This document shows positions 45,869 through 57,500 of a DNA stretch of 64,000 nt, one piece after another. The position numbers were made by a program, and so were the translations under genes. Source of the stretch: JALHOP01 sp964484195 (GTDB lineage Bacteria > Myxococcota > XYA12-FULL-58-9 > JALHOP01); NCBI GenBank assembly GCA_964484195.1, contig CAZAER010000009.1, forward strand, positions 137,824-201,823, in the 5' to 3' direction. Position 1 is the stretch's first letter; the number at the start of each line of letters is the position of its first letter. A model generated the notes under the pieces. That model was not told the DNA's origin. It worked only from the letters and a program-made list of their open reading frames with translations, and ran no database searches.

Positions 45869-46904
45869 TCGGCTGGCGCTTCGCCGTCCGCGGCGGCACG
45901 GATGGCCCGGTAGAGGCGGCGCTCGTGTTCGAGAGCGCCGTCCACCTGGAAGCGCGGCTGTTCGGATGCGAACGCGCAGCGCTCGAGGGCGGCGGCCATC
46001 TCGCGCCGTTCGGTCGGTGTTGCCTCGGTGAGACAAGCGACCATCATGTCGACCGATTTTCGTACGAGGTTGGCATCCGCGTTTTTGCGTAGCAGGGCGG
46101 CAGTGGCCTCCGTGAGTCGGGCAGCGCGCAGTGTTTCTCGCGAGTTGGCCTCCGTGACCAGAGCTCGGTCGCGGGTCTCGACCGCCTTGGCGGACAGCGT
46201 CGAGTCGATGGACGATAGCTCGGCCCGCACGGCTTTCGCGGCGATGGCCCGTATCTGTTCGCTGGACGCTTGGAGGGGCACGAGGACCTTGGCGATCTGC
46301 TTCGACTCGACCCGCTGCCTGCGTGCGTGAGCGAGGGTGCGTTCGTTGCGTTTCTCGGCAGAGAACGTCCAAGCGGAGAACGCGGTTGTCGCTGCTCCCC
46401 CCACGGCAACGTAGACGCCGGAGAGGCTGTCGCCGATGGCGTAGATGCAGCCGCCCGCGGCGAGGGCGATCAAACCGACGGCCCCGCTGACCACTTTGAC
46501 CGTAGCCTGGGGAACGCCGTTGTCTTCTAGCCAGGCGCTGAATCCATGCACCTTGGCATTCGGGCCGACCGAGTACTTGAGCTTCTGCGCACTCGCGCCT
46601 GCTTTGATCGCGAGGTCGCACGCCTGCTCATAGGCGATGGAGGGAATCGGCGCGGCACTGACGGGCACGACCTCGCCCAGGGAGGTGTGCACGGCGATGC
46701 TGAGCCCGGGGGCGCGTTCCGCTGCGGCGGTGGTGATGGGGGACGCGGATCCGTCGGACTTCAGTGCGTTCATTCGCCCGCTTTATCGGTGCTCCCGCGC
46801 GCCTGGTGCGGACCTCGATGTCACCATCGCGACGGTGTCAGCGCGTCACTCCTTCGCGAAACGCCGCGCTTTCACCGTCGATCGGGAGGCGTATCGACGT
46901 GCGC
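45862..46904. repeat. Copy 1 of a 1043-bp tandem direct repeat
   Basis: This block contains a whole minus-strand gene and 131 bases in front of it. It is repeated once, directly adjacent, at 46905-47947 with a constant offset of 1043. By eye the last 340 bases (5' part of the gene and its upstream region) are identical between copies; the middle has diverged. Confidence 0.9.
45865..46773 (-). CDS. Membrane protein of unknown function, tandem copy 1
   Basis: 302 aa. The first 70 residues are identical to the neighbouring copy and carry no signal peptide. Two membrane segments (about 92-112 and 119-138) follow a short SAWLEDNG motif. The C-terminal 150 residues are helical and charged (RAELSSIDSTLSAKAVETRD; a Glu/Arg-rich end). 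No family recognised. The upstream 130 bases, which should hold the promoter, are identical in both copies, so both genes are likely expressed the same way. Its stop overlaps that of secA. Confidence 0.75.
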
Positions 46905-47947
46905 AGCTTAATCGGCTGGCGCTTCGCCGTTCGCGGCGGCACGGATGGCCCGGTAGAGGCGGCGCTCGTGATCGAGAGCGTCGTTCACCTTGAAGCGCGG
47001 CTGTTCGGATGCGAACGCGCAGCGCTCGAGGGCGGCGGCCATCTCGCGCCGTTCGGTCGGTGTTGCCTCGGTGAGACAAGCGACGATGGTGTCGACCGAT
47101 TGTCGCACGAGGCTGGCGTCGGCGTTTTTGCGTAGCAGAGCAGCAGCGGCCTCTGTGAGTCGGGCAGCGCGCTGTGTTTCACGCGAGGTGCCCTCCGTGA
47201 CGAGAGCTCGGTCGCGGGTCTCGACCGCCTTGGCGGACAGGGTCGAGTCGATGGTCGAGAGCTCGGCGCGCACGGCTTTCGCGGCGATGGCCCGTATATG
47301 TTCGCTAGACGCTTGGAAGGGCACGAGGACCTTGGCGATCTGACTCGACTCGACCCGCTGGCTGCGTGCGTGAGCAACGGCGCGTTGGTTCCGTTTGTCG
47401 GCAGTGAAGGTCCAAGCGGAAAACGCGATTGCCGCCGCCCCCCCGATAGCAGCGTAGGCGCCGGAGATCGAACCAGCGATGGTGTAGGCGCAGCCGCCCA
47501 AGGCGAGTGCAACTAGACCGGCAACGCCGCTGACCACTTTGACCCCAGCCTGGCTGGGGCCGTCGTCTTCGAGCCAGGCGCTGAATCCACGCGCCTTGGC
47601 ATCCGGACCGACCGAGTACTTGAGCTTCTGCGCACTCGCGCCTGCTTTGATCGCGAGGTCGCACGCCTGCTCATAGGCGATGGAGGGAATCGGCGCGGCA
47701 CTGACGGGCACGACCTCGCCCAGGGAGGTGTGCACGGCGATGCTGAGCCCGGGGGCGCGTTCCGCTGCGGCGGTGGTGATGGGGGACGCGGATCCGTCGG
47801 ACTTCAGTGCGTTCATTCGCCCGCTTTATCGGTGCTCCCGCGCGCCTGGTGCGGACCTCGATGTCACCATCGCGACGGTGTCAGCGCGTCACTCCTTCGC
47901 GAAACGCCGCGCTTTCACCGTCGATCGGGAGGCGTATCGACGTGCGC
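46905..47947. repeat. Copy 2 of the 1043-bp tandem direct repeat
   Basis: Second copy of the block starting at 45862. The right edge runs into CGCGGCCCC and then the HD phosphohydrolase gene, so the shared unit stops before that start. Confidence 0.9.
46908..47816 (-). CDS. Membrane protein of unknown function, tandem copy 2
   Basis: 302 aa, same length and layout as copy 1: identical first 70 residues, two membrane segments, charged helical C-terminus. Differences concentrate in the membrane part (SGVAGLVALALGGCAYTIAG against SGAVGLIALAAGGCIYAIGD) and are mostly conservative, while the last 75 residues are again nearly identical. The frame is intact, so both copies are under selection or the duplication is recent. 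No recognised family. Confidence 0.75.
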   Translation of the reverse strand: MNALKSDGSASPITTAAAERAPGLSIAVHTSLGEVVPVSAAPIPSIAYEQACDLAIKAGASAQKLKYSVGPDAKARGFSAWLEDDGPSQAGVKVVSGVAGLVALALGGCAYTIAGSISGAYAAIGGAAAIAFSAWTFTADKRNQRAVAHARSQRVESSQIAKVLVPFQASSEHIRAIAAKAVRAELSTIDSTLSAKAVETRDRALVTEGTSRETQRAARLTEAAAALLRKNADASLVRQSVDTIVACLTEATPTERREMAAALERCAFASEQPRFKVNDALDHERRLYRAIRAAANGEAPAD

Positions 47948-47977
47948 GGCCCCGGGGTGTTATTGCAGCCCTCGCGC

Positions 47978-49258
47978 ATGATCGCGATTCACGACCCCAT
48001 TCATGGAACGATCGAAGTCTCGCCGACCGAGATCAAGCTGATCGACTCGCGTCCGTTTCAGCGATTGCGTCACATCAAGCAGCTCGGGTTCTCGGAGCTC
48101 GCGTTTCCGGGGGCGACCCACACGCGTTACGCACACTCGCTCGGCGCCATGGCCATGGCGACGCGTATGGTCGAGCGCGCGCTCGCGGTCGTCGAGGCCA
48201 CGGAGGCCGAGAAGGCCCGCTTGCGCCAGACGGTGCGACTTGCGGTCTTGTTCCACGACTTGGGGCATGCACCGATGTCGCACGTCAGCGAGCGCGTAAT
48301 GCCGGATGCGGGCGCGCTCGATCTCGGCGAGTGGGTCGACGATCCCAAGCGCCAGGCCACGCACGAAGACTACACCGTGCTTTTGCTCACGCGCTCCGAG
48401 CTCACGCAGCTCATCGACGAGCAGGTCGGAGCCATCGGGGTCACCGGCGCGCGGCTCGCGGCGCTCGTCATGGGGACCCAACCCCCGGGTGACGAGAAGG
48501 CCTTCATCGTCGGCGGCGTCGATCTCTTGCCGCTGCTCCATCAGATCGTGTCGAGCGAGATGGACGCGGACCGCATGGACTACCTGCGCCGCGACGCCTA
48601 CTACGCCGGCGTCACCTACGGAAACTTCGACCACCAATGGTTGACCGCGAACATCACCGCGGTCGAGTGGGAGGGGTCCTTGGCGATGGCATTGCAGCAT
48701 CGCGGCATGTGGGCCTTCGAGAACTTCCTGCTCGCGCGTTACCACATGTTCTTGTCGGTCTATTATCACTACACGCCGATCTGCTTCGACTCGCTCCTCG
48801 GGCGCTTCTACGAGTCGGGTGAGTACCGGCTGCCGGCGGATGCCGATGGCTACCTCGCGACCGACGACGTCGAGCTCAACATGGCGCTGCGTCGCTCGAA
48901 CGACCCGTGGGCGAAGCTCGTGGTGCGTCGCCGGCCGTACCGCATGCTCGTCGAGACGCACGACTTCAGCGTCAAGGAAGCTCCGGCCATCGACGCGAAG
49001 CTCGAAGAGGCTGGTGTCGACTTCTTCCGCGCCACCAGCCGTGGAGTCCTCTCGAAGTATTTTCGCAAGCGTGATGAAGCATTCCCGCTGCTGGTCATCG
49101 AGCCGGAGCGCAACCGCGTCAGCCGTATCGAGGACTACACGCCGCTCTACCGGCGCTTCGACGAGGCGGTCGCGGTCTCACGCGTCTATTGCAAGCCCGA
49201 GCACCTCGAGCTCGCCAAGAAGGTCCTCGCGACCCTCGTTCCGAAGAGCTGGCATTAG
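47978..49258 (+). CDS. HD-domain phosphohydrolase (dGTPase-like)
   Basis: 426 aa from the ATG of MIAIHDPIHGTIEV; the longer open frame upstream is the duplicated region. HD superfamily metal residues are seen in THTRYAHSLG (H53), LFHDLGHAPMSH (H93-D94) and SSEMDADRMDYLRRDAYYAG. The PFQRLRHIKQLG(F) start and these blocks match the YdhJ/dNTP-triphosphohydrolase-like HD proteins. It probably removes phosphates from a nucleotide; substrate unknown. Transcribed rightwards alone; its stop overlaps the convergent DUF486 gene. Confidence 0.85.
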   Translation: MIAIHDPIHGTIEVSPTEIKLIDSRPFQRLRHIKQLGFSELAFPGATHTRYAHSLGAMAMATRMVERALAVVEATEAEKARLRQTVRLAVLFHDLGHAPMSHVSERVMPDAGALDLGEWVDDPKRQATHEDYTVLLLTRSELTQLIDEQVGAIGVTGARLAALVMGTQPPGDEKAFIVGGVDLLPLLHQIVSSEMDADRMDYLRRDAYYAGVTYGNFDHQWLTANITAVEWEGSLAMALQHRGMWAFENFLLARYHMFLSVYYHYTPICFDSLLGRFYESGEYRLPADADGYLATDDVELNMALRRSNDPWAKLVVRRRPYRMLVETHDFSVKEAPAIDAKLEEAGVDFFRATSRGVLSKYFRKRDEAFPLLVIEPERNRVSRIEDYTPLYRRFDEAVAVSRVYCKPEHLELAKKVLATLVPKSWH

Positions 49259-49587
49259 CCTTTACGAAACGCGAAGAACACCGCCGCCACCAAACACACC
49301 GCGGCGATGGCGTGATTGTACGTGAGCCGCTCACGCATGTAGAGCGCCGCGAAGGCCGCGAAAACGGCCAACGTGATGACCTCTTGGATGGTCTTGAGCT
49401 CGACCAACGAGAACTTGCCGTAGCCGAAACGATTGGCCGGCACCGCGAGGCAATACTCGAAGAAGGCGATGCCCCAGCTCGTGAGGATGGCGATCCAAAG
49501 CGGCGACGAGCCTTGCTCCTTCAAGTGGCGGTACCACGCGAAGGTCATGAACACATTGGACACGATGAGCAGTAAGATCGTCGTCAT
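49255..49587 (-). CDS. DUF486/DMT-family small membrane protein
   Basis: 110 aa, typical DUF486 length, with four membrane segments (about 2-18, 28-45, 63-85 and 88-105). Motifs seen: FMTFAWYRHLK, PLWIAILTSWGIAFFEYCL, ANRFGYGKFSLVELKTIQE, TLAVFAAFAALYMRERL. The EAM/DMT-like fold suggests a small transporter; substrate unknown. It follows rlmN by six bases and is the last gene of that run. Confidence 0.88.
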   Translation of the reverse strand: MTTILLLIVSNVFMTFAWYRHLKEQGSSPLWIAILTSWGIAFFEYCLAVPANRFGYGKFSLVELKTIQEVITLAVFAAFAALYMRERLTYNHAIAAVCLVAAVFFAFRKG

Positions 49588-49593
49588 GTCTTC

Positions 49594-50649
49594 TTAGGCG
49601 GACAAGCGCAGGCCGGCGAGCATGCCGCACGCGGCGTGCTTGGACTTGCCGCCGGAGTAGCGGCGGACCACCGGGGCACGCAGGATCTGCAGGTTGTCGA
49701 GGAAGGCGCGTCGCTCGCTATCGCTTGCGGGCTTGTAGCCGTCCTCACGGGCGTCGTTGACGTCGATGAGGTTGACGATGATGGGCACGCCGGCGAGGAG
49801 CTCGGCGAGGGCGCGGGCTTCGTCGGCGCCGGTGTTGACCCCGCTCATGGTGACCCAAGCGACGGTGACGCGGGTCTTGCGGGCGGCGGCGTGCTCGCGC
49901 AATGCCTCGGCGACCTCGCGAAGCGAATACTTCGAAGCCACCGGCAGGAGCTTCTCGCGCTTGTCGGCGATCGCCGACGTCAACGAGACGATGAGCTTGT
50001 AGCGGTGGCCTTCTGCCGTGTAGCGCCGGATGCGCGGCACCAACCCGACGGTCGAAATCGTGACCGCTTCGGCGGACAGACGGCAGCCCACTGGACTCGC
50101 TATCATCTGAGCCGCGCGAATCACCGCGTCGTAGTTGTGGAAGGGCTCGCCCTGGCCCATGAAGACGACGCTGGTTACGCGGCCGACACCTTCGCGCTGG
50201 GCCTCGTCACGCACCATGACCATCTGCGCGACGATCTCCCAGGGCTCGAGGTTGCGCGTGAGCCCGAGCCGGCCGGTGGCGCAGAAATCGCACTTCATGG
50301 CGCAGCCGACTTGTGACGACAGGCAGACCGAAAAGGTCCCCGCCTTGTGCAGGGGGATGCGCACTGCTTCCGACAAGGCTCCGTCGGGATGCCGGAAAAG
50401 GTACTTCACGAAGCCGTCGGTCGGATCGGCGACGCGCTCGAGCACCTCGAGGCGGCGCTGATCGAGCAGCCTGTCGGCCGCGTCACGCACGACGCGCGCT
50501 AGCGGGCGCTTTTCCGCGTCGGCGGCGGCGCGTGGCGACAACGCATGCGAGACGATGCGGTCCGCCTGGTCGTCGCTCACGTCGACGCCCTGGGCGCGCA
50601 GATAGTCCGCAATCTCGGACGGAAAGCTGCCGTACGGATGCGGACCCAT
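49594..50649 (-). CDS. rlmN: 23S rRNA (adenine2503-C2)-methyltransferase RlmN-like radical-SAM enzyme
   Basis: 351 aa from the ATG of MGPHPYGSFP, two bases after the previous stop. RlmN methylates A2503 of 23S rRNA and A37 of some tRNAs. Radical-SAM cluster CAMKCDFC (C116, C120, C123), GC before it, C109 and C341 (HAACGML) match the catalytic/methyl-carrying Cys pair of E. coli (C118 and C355) at the right spacing. The substrate loop is GQGEPFHN rather than the common GMGEPLLN, and SLTSAIADKR is present. The N-terminal domain is shorter than usual. Could be an RlmN-clade paralogue with different target. Confidence 0.88.
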   Translation of the reverse strand: MGPHPYGSFPSEIADYLRAQGVDVSDDQADRIVSHALSPRAAADAEKRPLARVVRDAADRLLDQRRLEVLERVADPTDGFVKYLFRHPDGALSEAVRIPLHKAGTFSVCLSSQVGCAMKCDFCATGRLGLTRNLEPWEIVAQMVMVRDEAQREGVGRVTSVVFMGQGEPFHNYDAVIRAAQMIASPVGCRLSAEAVTISTVGLVPRIRRYTAEGHRYKLIVSLTSAIADKREKLLPVASKYSLREVAEALREHAAARKTRVTVAWVTMSGVNTGADEARALAELLAGVPIIVNLIDVNDAREDGYKPASDSERRAFLDNLQILRAPVVRRYSGGKSKHAACGMLAGLRLSA

Positions 50650-50651
50650 GG

Positions 50652-51470
50652 TTACTGCTGTGGGGCGGTCGGCGTCTGGTCCGGAGTCGGAGCAGGCGTC
50701 GGTGCCGGGGTGGGCGCGCTGCCTTCGCCGGCGGCGGCCTGCGCGGCGAAGTGCGCTTGCAAGACCTTGGTGTCGCCGTATTCCTTCTTGGCGAGGTCCA
50801 TGAGGTCGGCGGCCGAGGCGTCTTTGTGATCGGTCAGCCAACGCGCCTTGTTCAGGAGCTTGGCGGCGTCCACCTCACGCTGCTCGGAAACCAGTGAGCT
50901 CGTGAGCACCCAGGCGGTGTTGCTGCCGCCGAGATTCACCTCGCTGAACTGATCTTTCGTGCGCATGGCATAGACCAACGCGCCTGCCGCGACTTTGCGC
51001 TTGGCGTTCAGAGCCAGCAGATCGGGGCGGTCGAAGGTCTTGGTCTCGTCGAGCGTCGTCGCCATGGTGACGCCTTGCGACGGCAAGAGCGCGTCCTTCT
51101 TGGTCCAGCCCTCCTTCTCGTCCGAGGAGCGAACCTGCGCCCAATCGCCTTCCACGCTCACCACCTGCACCTGCTCACCGCGGTGCAGCGTGGTGATGTA
51201 GTTGCTCACCTTCTTGCCGGGCTTCTTGGGGTCTTCGACCTGCTTGTCTTCGTTGTTGGCGCGACGAACCGCGGTGACGCCGGTGACGAACGCTTGCTCA
51301 CCGGCCTGCGAGGGGCGGGGCTCGCTGGGCGCTACGGCATTGGCGCTGGGAGCAGCGGTGTCCGGCGCGGGGGTTGCCTCGATGGCGGTGTCGTTCTTGC
51401 CCTTGTCCTTGTCGCAAGCGACGGCGGTGAGACCAAGACTGAGGGCGGCGGCGTAGGCGATGCGCTTCAT
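50652..51470 (-). CDS. SH3-like lipoprotein
   Basis: 272 aa from the ATG after GGAGAG. Lipobox AVAC (Cys19). A low-complexity Pro/Ala linker precedes a bacterial SH3-like domain (about 70-130: VTAVRRAN, YITTLHRGEQVQVVSVEGDWAQV, GWTKKDALLPS). A helical region and a tail of PTPA repeats follow. SH3b domains usually bind peptidoglycan or peptides; here the lipid anchor would place it at a membrane. It lies 47 bases after the giant CHAT lipoprotein gene and two bases before rlmN, so it may be cotranscribed with both. Confidence 0.78.
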   Translation of the reverse strand: MKRIAYAAALSLGLTAVACDKDKGKNDTAIEATPAPDTAAPSANAVAPSEPRPSQAGEQAFVTGVTAVRRANNEDKQVEDPKKPGKKVSNYITTLHRGEQVQVVSVEGDWAQVRSSDEKEGWTKKDALLPSQGVTMATTLDETKTFDRPDLLALNAKRKVAAGALVYAMRTKDQFSEVNLGGSNTAWVLTSSLVSEQREVDAAKLLNKARWLTDHKDASAADLMDLAKKEYGDTKVLQAHFAAQAAAGEGSAPTPAPTPAPTPDQTPTAPQQ

Positions 51471-51517
51471 GGGGCTCTCCGTAAGCAAGCGCGAGAGCTA
51501 TGCCACACTGCGGCCCG

Positions 51518-54500
51518 TCAGCGGAAGTCACCGAGCAGGGCGAAGGTGGCCCAGTGGGCCGGGTGCTCGAAATAGCCGCGGGTCCACAGCTGGGCGGCGC
51601 GCAGCGCGGCCGCACCCCCCTTGGCCCGCTCACGATAGAAGCGCTTCATGAGCACCCCGGCCGCGAGGTCCGAGACCCGCTCGCCGCTTGCGACCAGAGT
51701 CTGGGTACCGCTCGCGAAGAACGAGCTCGCCACCGCCACCCATGCCGAATCGTTGCCGCCCAAAGTGCAGGCCGACAGGGTGACCAGCGGCGCCAAGGGT
51801 TGCATGCCGAACACCTCGCGCAGCGTCAGGTGGCCGTCGTCGTTTTCGCCCTGGGCGAGGGTAAGCCCCGCCCGCATCGGCTCGCCCACCGCGACCTGGC
51901 CGTGCGCTGCGATGTCGACGGCGTCGCCGCGCAGCGCCCGCACGGCCGTTTCACTCGCGGTGGAGCCCAGGACCGCGCCATTGCCGGCGACGGCGTGGGC
52001 TTCGAGTCGAGCGAAAGGCAAATCCGCGCCGTGGGCCGCGGCCGCTACCCGCTTGGGCGTCGGACGCTGTGGACGCGATAGCGTATCGACCAGGGCCGAG
52101 GCGGAGGGCGCGTAGCTCGTGGTCACGGCATCGACGAGCTGTGCGCCCTGCCAGGGAAGGGCGGCGAACGGAATGCCGACCAGGGTCCCGTGCGGCACGA
52201 ACACGATGTGCCGAGCACCGGTGAGGGCGTCGCCGAGCGGTCCGAGCACCGCCTGGCCGATCTGCTCGCCCAGCGTGTCGAGGACGCCGAAGGCGCGCAG
52301 CGCTTCGCGGTAGGCGTCGCAGATTTGCTTGAGATCCGAGGGTTGGATGGCGAGGGGCACGGGGGTGAGGCTGGTCGTGCGGATCACCAGGGCGTTCGTC
52401 TGGCGGACGCCGACGAGATAGAGCACCACGGCGGTGTCGTCCCGCAGCGCCCCTTGCACCTCGGCGATGGAGCGCGGCGCGATGGTGAAGGCGCGGGCTA
52501 CCCCGAGATAGCGGTCGTGCAAGGCGGCTACGGCAGCGGTGTGCGCGCCGCGCGCAGCCCGCACCTTGGCGTCGTCGGTGCCAAGACGCTTCTGGTCGCG
52601 CTCGGCGCCGATGACTGCCTCGCGGGCGCGTCGCTCGGCGGCGACCAGCTGGCGCGCCTCGTCGCTCGGGAACACGACATCGCTCGCGGCGACCAGGTCG
52701 AGCAGCGCACGCGCGTGGCGGCGCTCGATCAAGGTGAAGGCGGCGGTGTCGTCGTGGTCGGCGAGCGCCAAGCGCACCGCGTCGGCGTACAAGGTGTCGC
52801 GACTCTCCTCGACGCTGTCCTCGTCGCCAGCGCGCGACAAGCGCTCGGCGACCGCGAGCGCCGCGTCGTAGGCGGTGCGGGCGCTCTTCACGTCGCCGCT
52901 GCTCTCGGCGATGCGGCCGGCGGCGTACGAGGCGCGCCAATCGATCTCGGGGATCGACAGCTGAACCGCGAGATCGTGCGCCGCGGTGAAGCTCTGACTT
53001 GCTTCGTCGCGACGGCCGGCGGCGAGAAGCGCGCGGCCGCGGACGAACAAGCACTGGGCTTCGTTGTAGCGGCTGCCGATGGCGCGCGAGATTTCGAGAG
53101 CACGGTCGACGGTCGTAAGGCTCTCCTGGGCTTTGCCACGACGCTCGAGCACGGCGGCGAGCGCGCGCAGGTCGAAGGCTTGACCTTCGGTGCCGTTGAG
53201 CTTGGTGTCGAGCTCGAGCGCTTCGCGGAAGCGCGCCTCGGCGTCGTCCAGGCGACCGGCGCGCTGCAACACGGTTCCCAGGTTGTTGAGTTGCGCTGCC
53301 TCTTCGCGGCGGCGTCCGCTACCGCGGGCAAGGTCGAGCGCGGCGCTCACCGATTCGCGTGCCGTTCCCAGGTCGCCACGGTTCATGGCGATGAGGCCGC
53401 CCAAGCTCAGCGCTTGGATCTCCTGGAAGTCGTTGCGGTTGGCGCGCGCCAGTGTGAGGGCCGTGCTCTGCTGACCCAGCGCGGCCGGATAGTCGCCTCG
53501 GTACCACTCGATTTTCGCGGCCTCGAGGGCGGCTTCGGTGCGGTCGGTGGTGTCGTTTTTGGGGAGTGCCTCGCGCGCGCGGGCGACGGCCTCGAGCGCC
53601 ATGCCGAAGTCGCCACGCGCGCGGTAAGCACGCGCCATGTCGAGATGCAGAGTCGGCACCATCTCTGGCTCCGCGAGGCTCACTGCATCTTGCAACGCGC
53701 GTTGGTACTGATTGAGCGCCTCGTCGTAGTCGTTGAGCGCGGTTTCGGAGAGCAGACCCAAGAAGCGGCGCGGGTAGAGCTGGTTCTTGTTATTCACCGC
53801 GGCGTAGACCGCGATGGCCTGGGTGTAGGCGGCACGGGCCTTTTGGTTCTCGAAGAGCCCACGGTACGCCGACCCGAGGCGCGAGCGGCAGTCGCCTTCG
53901 ATGAGTGGCAGCTTCTGGGTGAGCGCGAGCTCGGCGCAGCGCGTGAGCACGCGCTCGGCGTCGCGGTTCCGGTCGCCGTTCATGAAGGTCTTGCCCATCC
54001 CGAGGAGCTGCTCGAGCGCGGCAGCGTGGTTGCCCGCGGCGATGTAGCTCTCCGCGAGTGCTTCTTGGATGGCGGCGGCGGCATCGACATCACCGAGCGC
54101 GAGCTTGGTTTGGGCGAGCTTGTCCCGCATCTCGAGGATGCGCGTGGGGAGTGCCTTGGCGAGTGCCGACGCGCCCTGGCGCTTGGAGGCGGCGAGCACC
54201 GGCACTGCCTCCGGAGTCATCAAGAGCTCGACGATCTCGACGAGCGCCGCGAAATCGTCGTGAGCGCGTTGCCAGTCTTCTCGGCGCTGCGACTTGGCGG
54301 CGGCCTGGTAGGCGGGCGCCGCCGAGCGGGCGAGCGCCAAGAGTCGTACGAAAGCCAGGTCGACGCGCTCGGGGAACGATAGGCCGCGATAGCCGACGAC
54401 GTAGGTGTTGCCCTGGAGCTGGCCGGCCTCACGTGCCGCCGCGAGGAGAGTGCTCGCTGCTTCCGCGCCGAGGTCGGTTTCGAGCTGCGAGCCGGTCATG

Positions 54501-57500
54501 CGGCCGACGACGACGGTGGGAACGCCGGCGAGCAGGAACGCCTGGGCAAGCGACCGCGTCACGCGCGGCGACGGTGTCGGCGCATCGACCCACGCCACCG
54601 CGCTTTGCAGCGCCAGCGTCGCGAGTCGGTTCAGATCGACGGCTTCGCTTTCGGGCGCTGCCGCGGGCTTCGCGAACGTGAGCTGCGCCGGTGCCGACCA
54701 ACTGGGCGCTGGTTGCTCGCCGCTCACGGCGGTGCTGAAGCGCAAGAGCAAGCGACCGCTCGCTTCGGCAGCGAGACGCGTCATGGTGGGCTCGGTGAAG
54801 GTCAGCGGCGTGCGCGTTGCGAGGCTCGCGCTCTCGAAGCCGGCGGCGAGATAGGTCGCGGAGAGTGCCGCGGCGGGCCGCGCGACGAGCTTACCCTGCG
54901 AGGTGAGCTGCTCCGGAGTCGGTCCTGGTTGTCCACCGAAGTCGACATAGACGGTGGCCTCGGGGGTACCGAGCAGCGCCGCGACCGCTTCGGGAAGGGC
55001 GGGACCACGCATCGGCGGCGTGCGCACCGCCTCGAGGCGCTTGCCATCGATGAGGATCCACGTCCAAGCGTGCTCGTGGGTAACGAACAGCTGGAGCAGC
55101 GTCTCGCCCTCGGCGAGCGCCGCGCGCACCTCGGCGAGCGTCGCCGGCTTGGCCTCGAGAGCGCGCGCCAGGAGAGGCCGTTTCGCCAGACGGCCGGACA
55201 CGGCTGCGCGTCTGCGGGCTCCGGGATCGAGATCTTCGAGGCGTGACCGCTCGAGCAGACGCCAGGCTCTCTCGTTGTTGGCGGCGGCGAGGAGAGCGAT
55301 GCTCGCGGCGTCGAGAAAGGCGCGACGCTCGGGCGCGTTCCGCCCCCCGCCGTAGGTTTCGTAGGAGTCGATCGCTGGGCCGAGCTTGGCTGCATCGAGC
55401 TTGCCGCGCGACGCCACGGCACTGTCGAAGGCGGTGCGCCAAGAGGCCGCGGTGCTCTCGGAGATCGCCATCGGTGGTCCCACGAAGTCGTTGCTGGCGG
55501 CTGCTGCTTCCTGATTGACCCCCGCGTAGGCACGCATGCTGTCCGTGAGCTGCAAGTCTTCCGGGACCAAGCCGAGAATGGCATCGAGCTCGCCGTTCAT
55601 GGCGTCGAGGGCTTCCAGGCGTGCGCCCAGGTCGAAGGGGCCACCGGTGTGGACACCGCCGTCGAAGAGCGCGCCGAAGCGCTCGAGCGCGAGCCACCGT
55701 GACAAGCGCAATGCGGTGGTCGCGCTGGTCTCGCGGGCTGGTTGCATCATCGAGTTGGCGAGCGCGCGTGCGCGGGTCGCCAGCTGCTCGTCGCGACTCG
55801 TAGGCGTTCGGGCCCAGAGCGTGGCGAGCGACTCGAGGATGGTCACCAGCTCGGTGACGTAGCCGTTCGTTTGGCAGATGCCGAGCGCACGGTTCCACAA
55901 GGTCAAGGCTACCGGCGTATTGTCCGCTTGCGCTTCGATGAGCGCGCTCTCGTTGAGAGCATGCAAAAGCTCGGGTTGGATGCGTGAGGCCGTGGTCTCG
56001 TCCTCCGCGGCTTTGTCGATGAGCGCCAGGCGCCGCGTCGCAAAGCTCCGGGCTCGCGAGAGGTCGCCACGCTCGCGCAAGGCTCGGGCTGCTGCCGCAC
56101 GCGCCACCTCTTCTTCTTGTTCGGCAGAGAAGCCGTAGGGTGCACGCGTGACGTTGGTGGGGTTCGCGGCAATTTCGGGCGCGAGGAAGCCGAGGAAGGG
56201 CTTATCCGGCTCGGGCACGCCGATGCCACGGCTCGTGAGATCGAGGAGCTCCGCGAAAGCGTCCAACGCCGCATCGTCACGATGCAGCTTGCGCAGCGCC
56301 AACGCTTTGCCGCGCAGCATCGGCACGACCCGAGTCCAGTCTTCGCGCTCGCGGTAGAGCTTCTCGGCACGTTCGTACCAAGCGACCGCTTCCTCGCCGC
56401 GGTCCGCCTGCAGATAGATCGACGCTTGCAGAGCCGCCGCGGTGGCGAGCCGCGGCTTCTGCTCGAGGGTCTTTGCGAACAGCCACTCCTGGTGCGCCAT
56501 GTCGAGCGCCACATCGAGCTCGTCCATTCGCCAGGCGGCGCGCGAGAACGACTCGAAGTAGAGGAGCTGCGTCAAGGCGTCATCGAACCGGGCTGATGCG
56601 CCATAGCGGGCAAGAAAACCCGCGAACGCGTCGTCGTTCTTGCCGAGACCGAGAAGCGCGTTGGCACGGTTGAGCTGTGCAGCCGCCCAAAGCTGCGGGT
56701 CTTCCGCGGGATCGACGAGCTCGAGGGCGGTGCGGAAGCTCGACTCGGCGCGGTCCAACCAATCGCGGCCTGGGCTACGTTGCTCGCGCTGCATGCGCAG
56801 CCACCCCATCGTGAGGTGCGCCGCCGCGAAGCGCGGATCGAGGTCGAGCGCCGCGCCGATCTCGCGCTCGGCGGGCGAGAGCTCGAGCGGTGATGCAAAC
56901 GTGAGCGCGTAGCCGTATGCGAAGCGACTGACGGCGTCGCGTGGCCGCGTTTTGGCGGCCGCCTTGTAGCTCGTGATCACCTCGTCGGCTTTGCCGAGCC
57001 GTGCCGAGAGCGCGATGTAGCGACGATGCGCTAGGGCATTGTCGCGTCGCCGATCGAGCAAGCGCGCGTAGCTCGCGCGTGCATCCTCGATGCGGCCTTC
57101 CTCTTCTTCTTTGTCGGCCTTGGCGAGGGCGAGGCGCGTGACACCGGCCCGGGCACGGCCACGCGTCTTGGGGTCGCTGCCGTATTCGCCCAAGAGCTGC
57201 TCGTAAGCCTGCAGGGCGACGCCGCGCTCGCCGACGCGCTCCGCGGTCTCGCCCAGCTCGATGAGCGCGTCGGAGATGGTGCGGGTGGCCGTCGGGTACT
57301 TGCGCAGGAGCGCTTGCCACGAGGCGATGGCGAGGCGAGGGTGGCCGCGCCCCGCTTGCTCCAGCGCCAGCACGTTCATCGCCATCGCGGAGACTTGCGG
57401 CAGCTTCTCGTAGCGCCGCACGATGTCTTCGACCGCCGCGGTGGGATTCTCGGCGGCTCCCGCTTTCGCGGAATCGACCCAGGTCGAAGCACAGCGCTCG

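Noticed and set aside
52190..54382. 730-codon open frame opposite the CHAT gene
   Set aside because: Long because of third-position GC on the other strand; Arg/Gly/Glu-rich and featureless.
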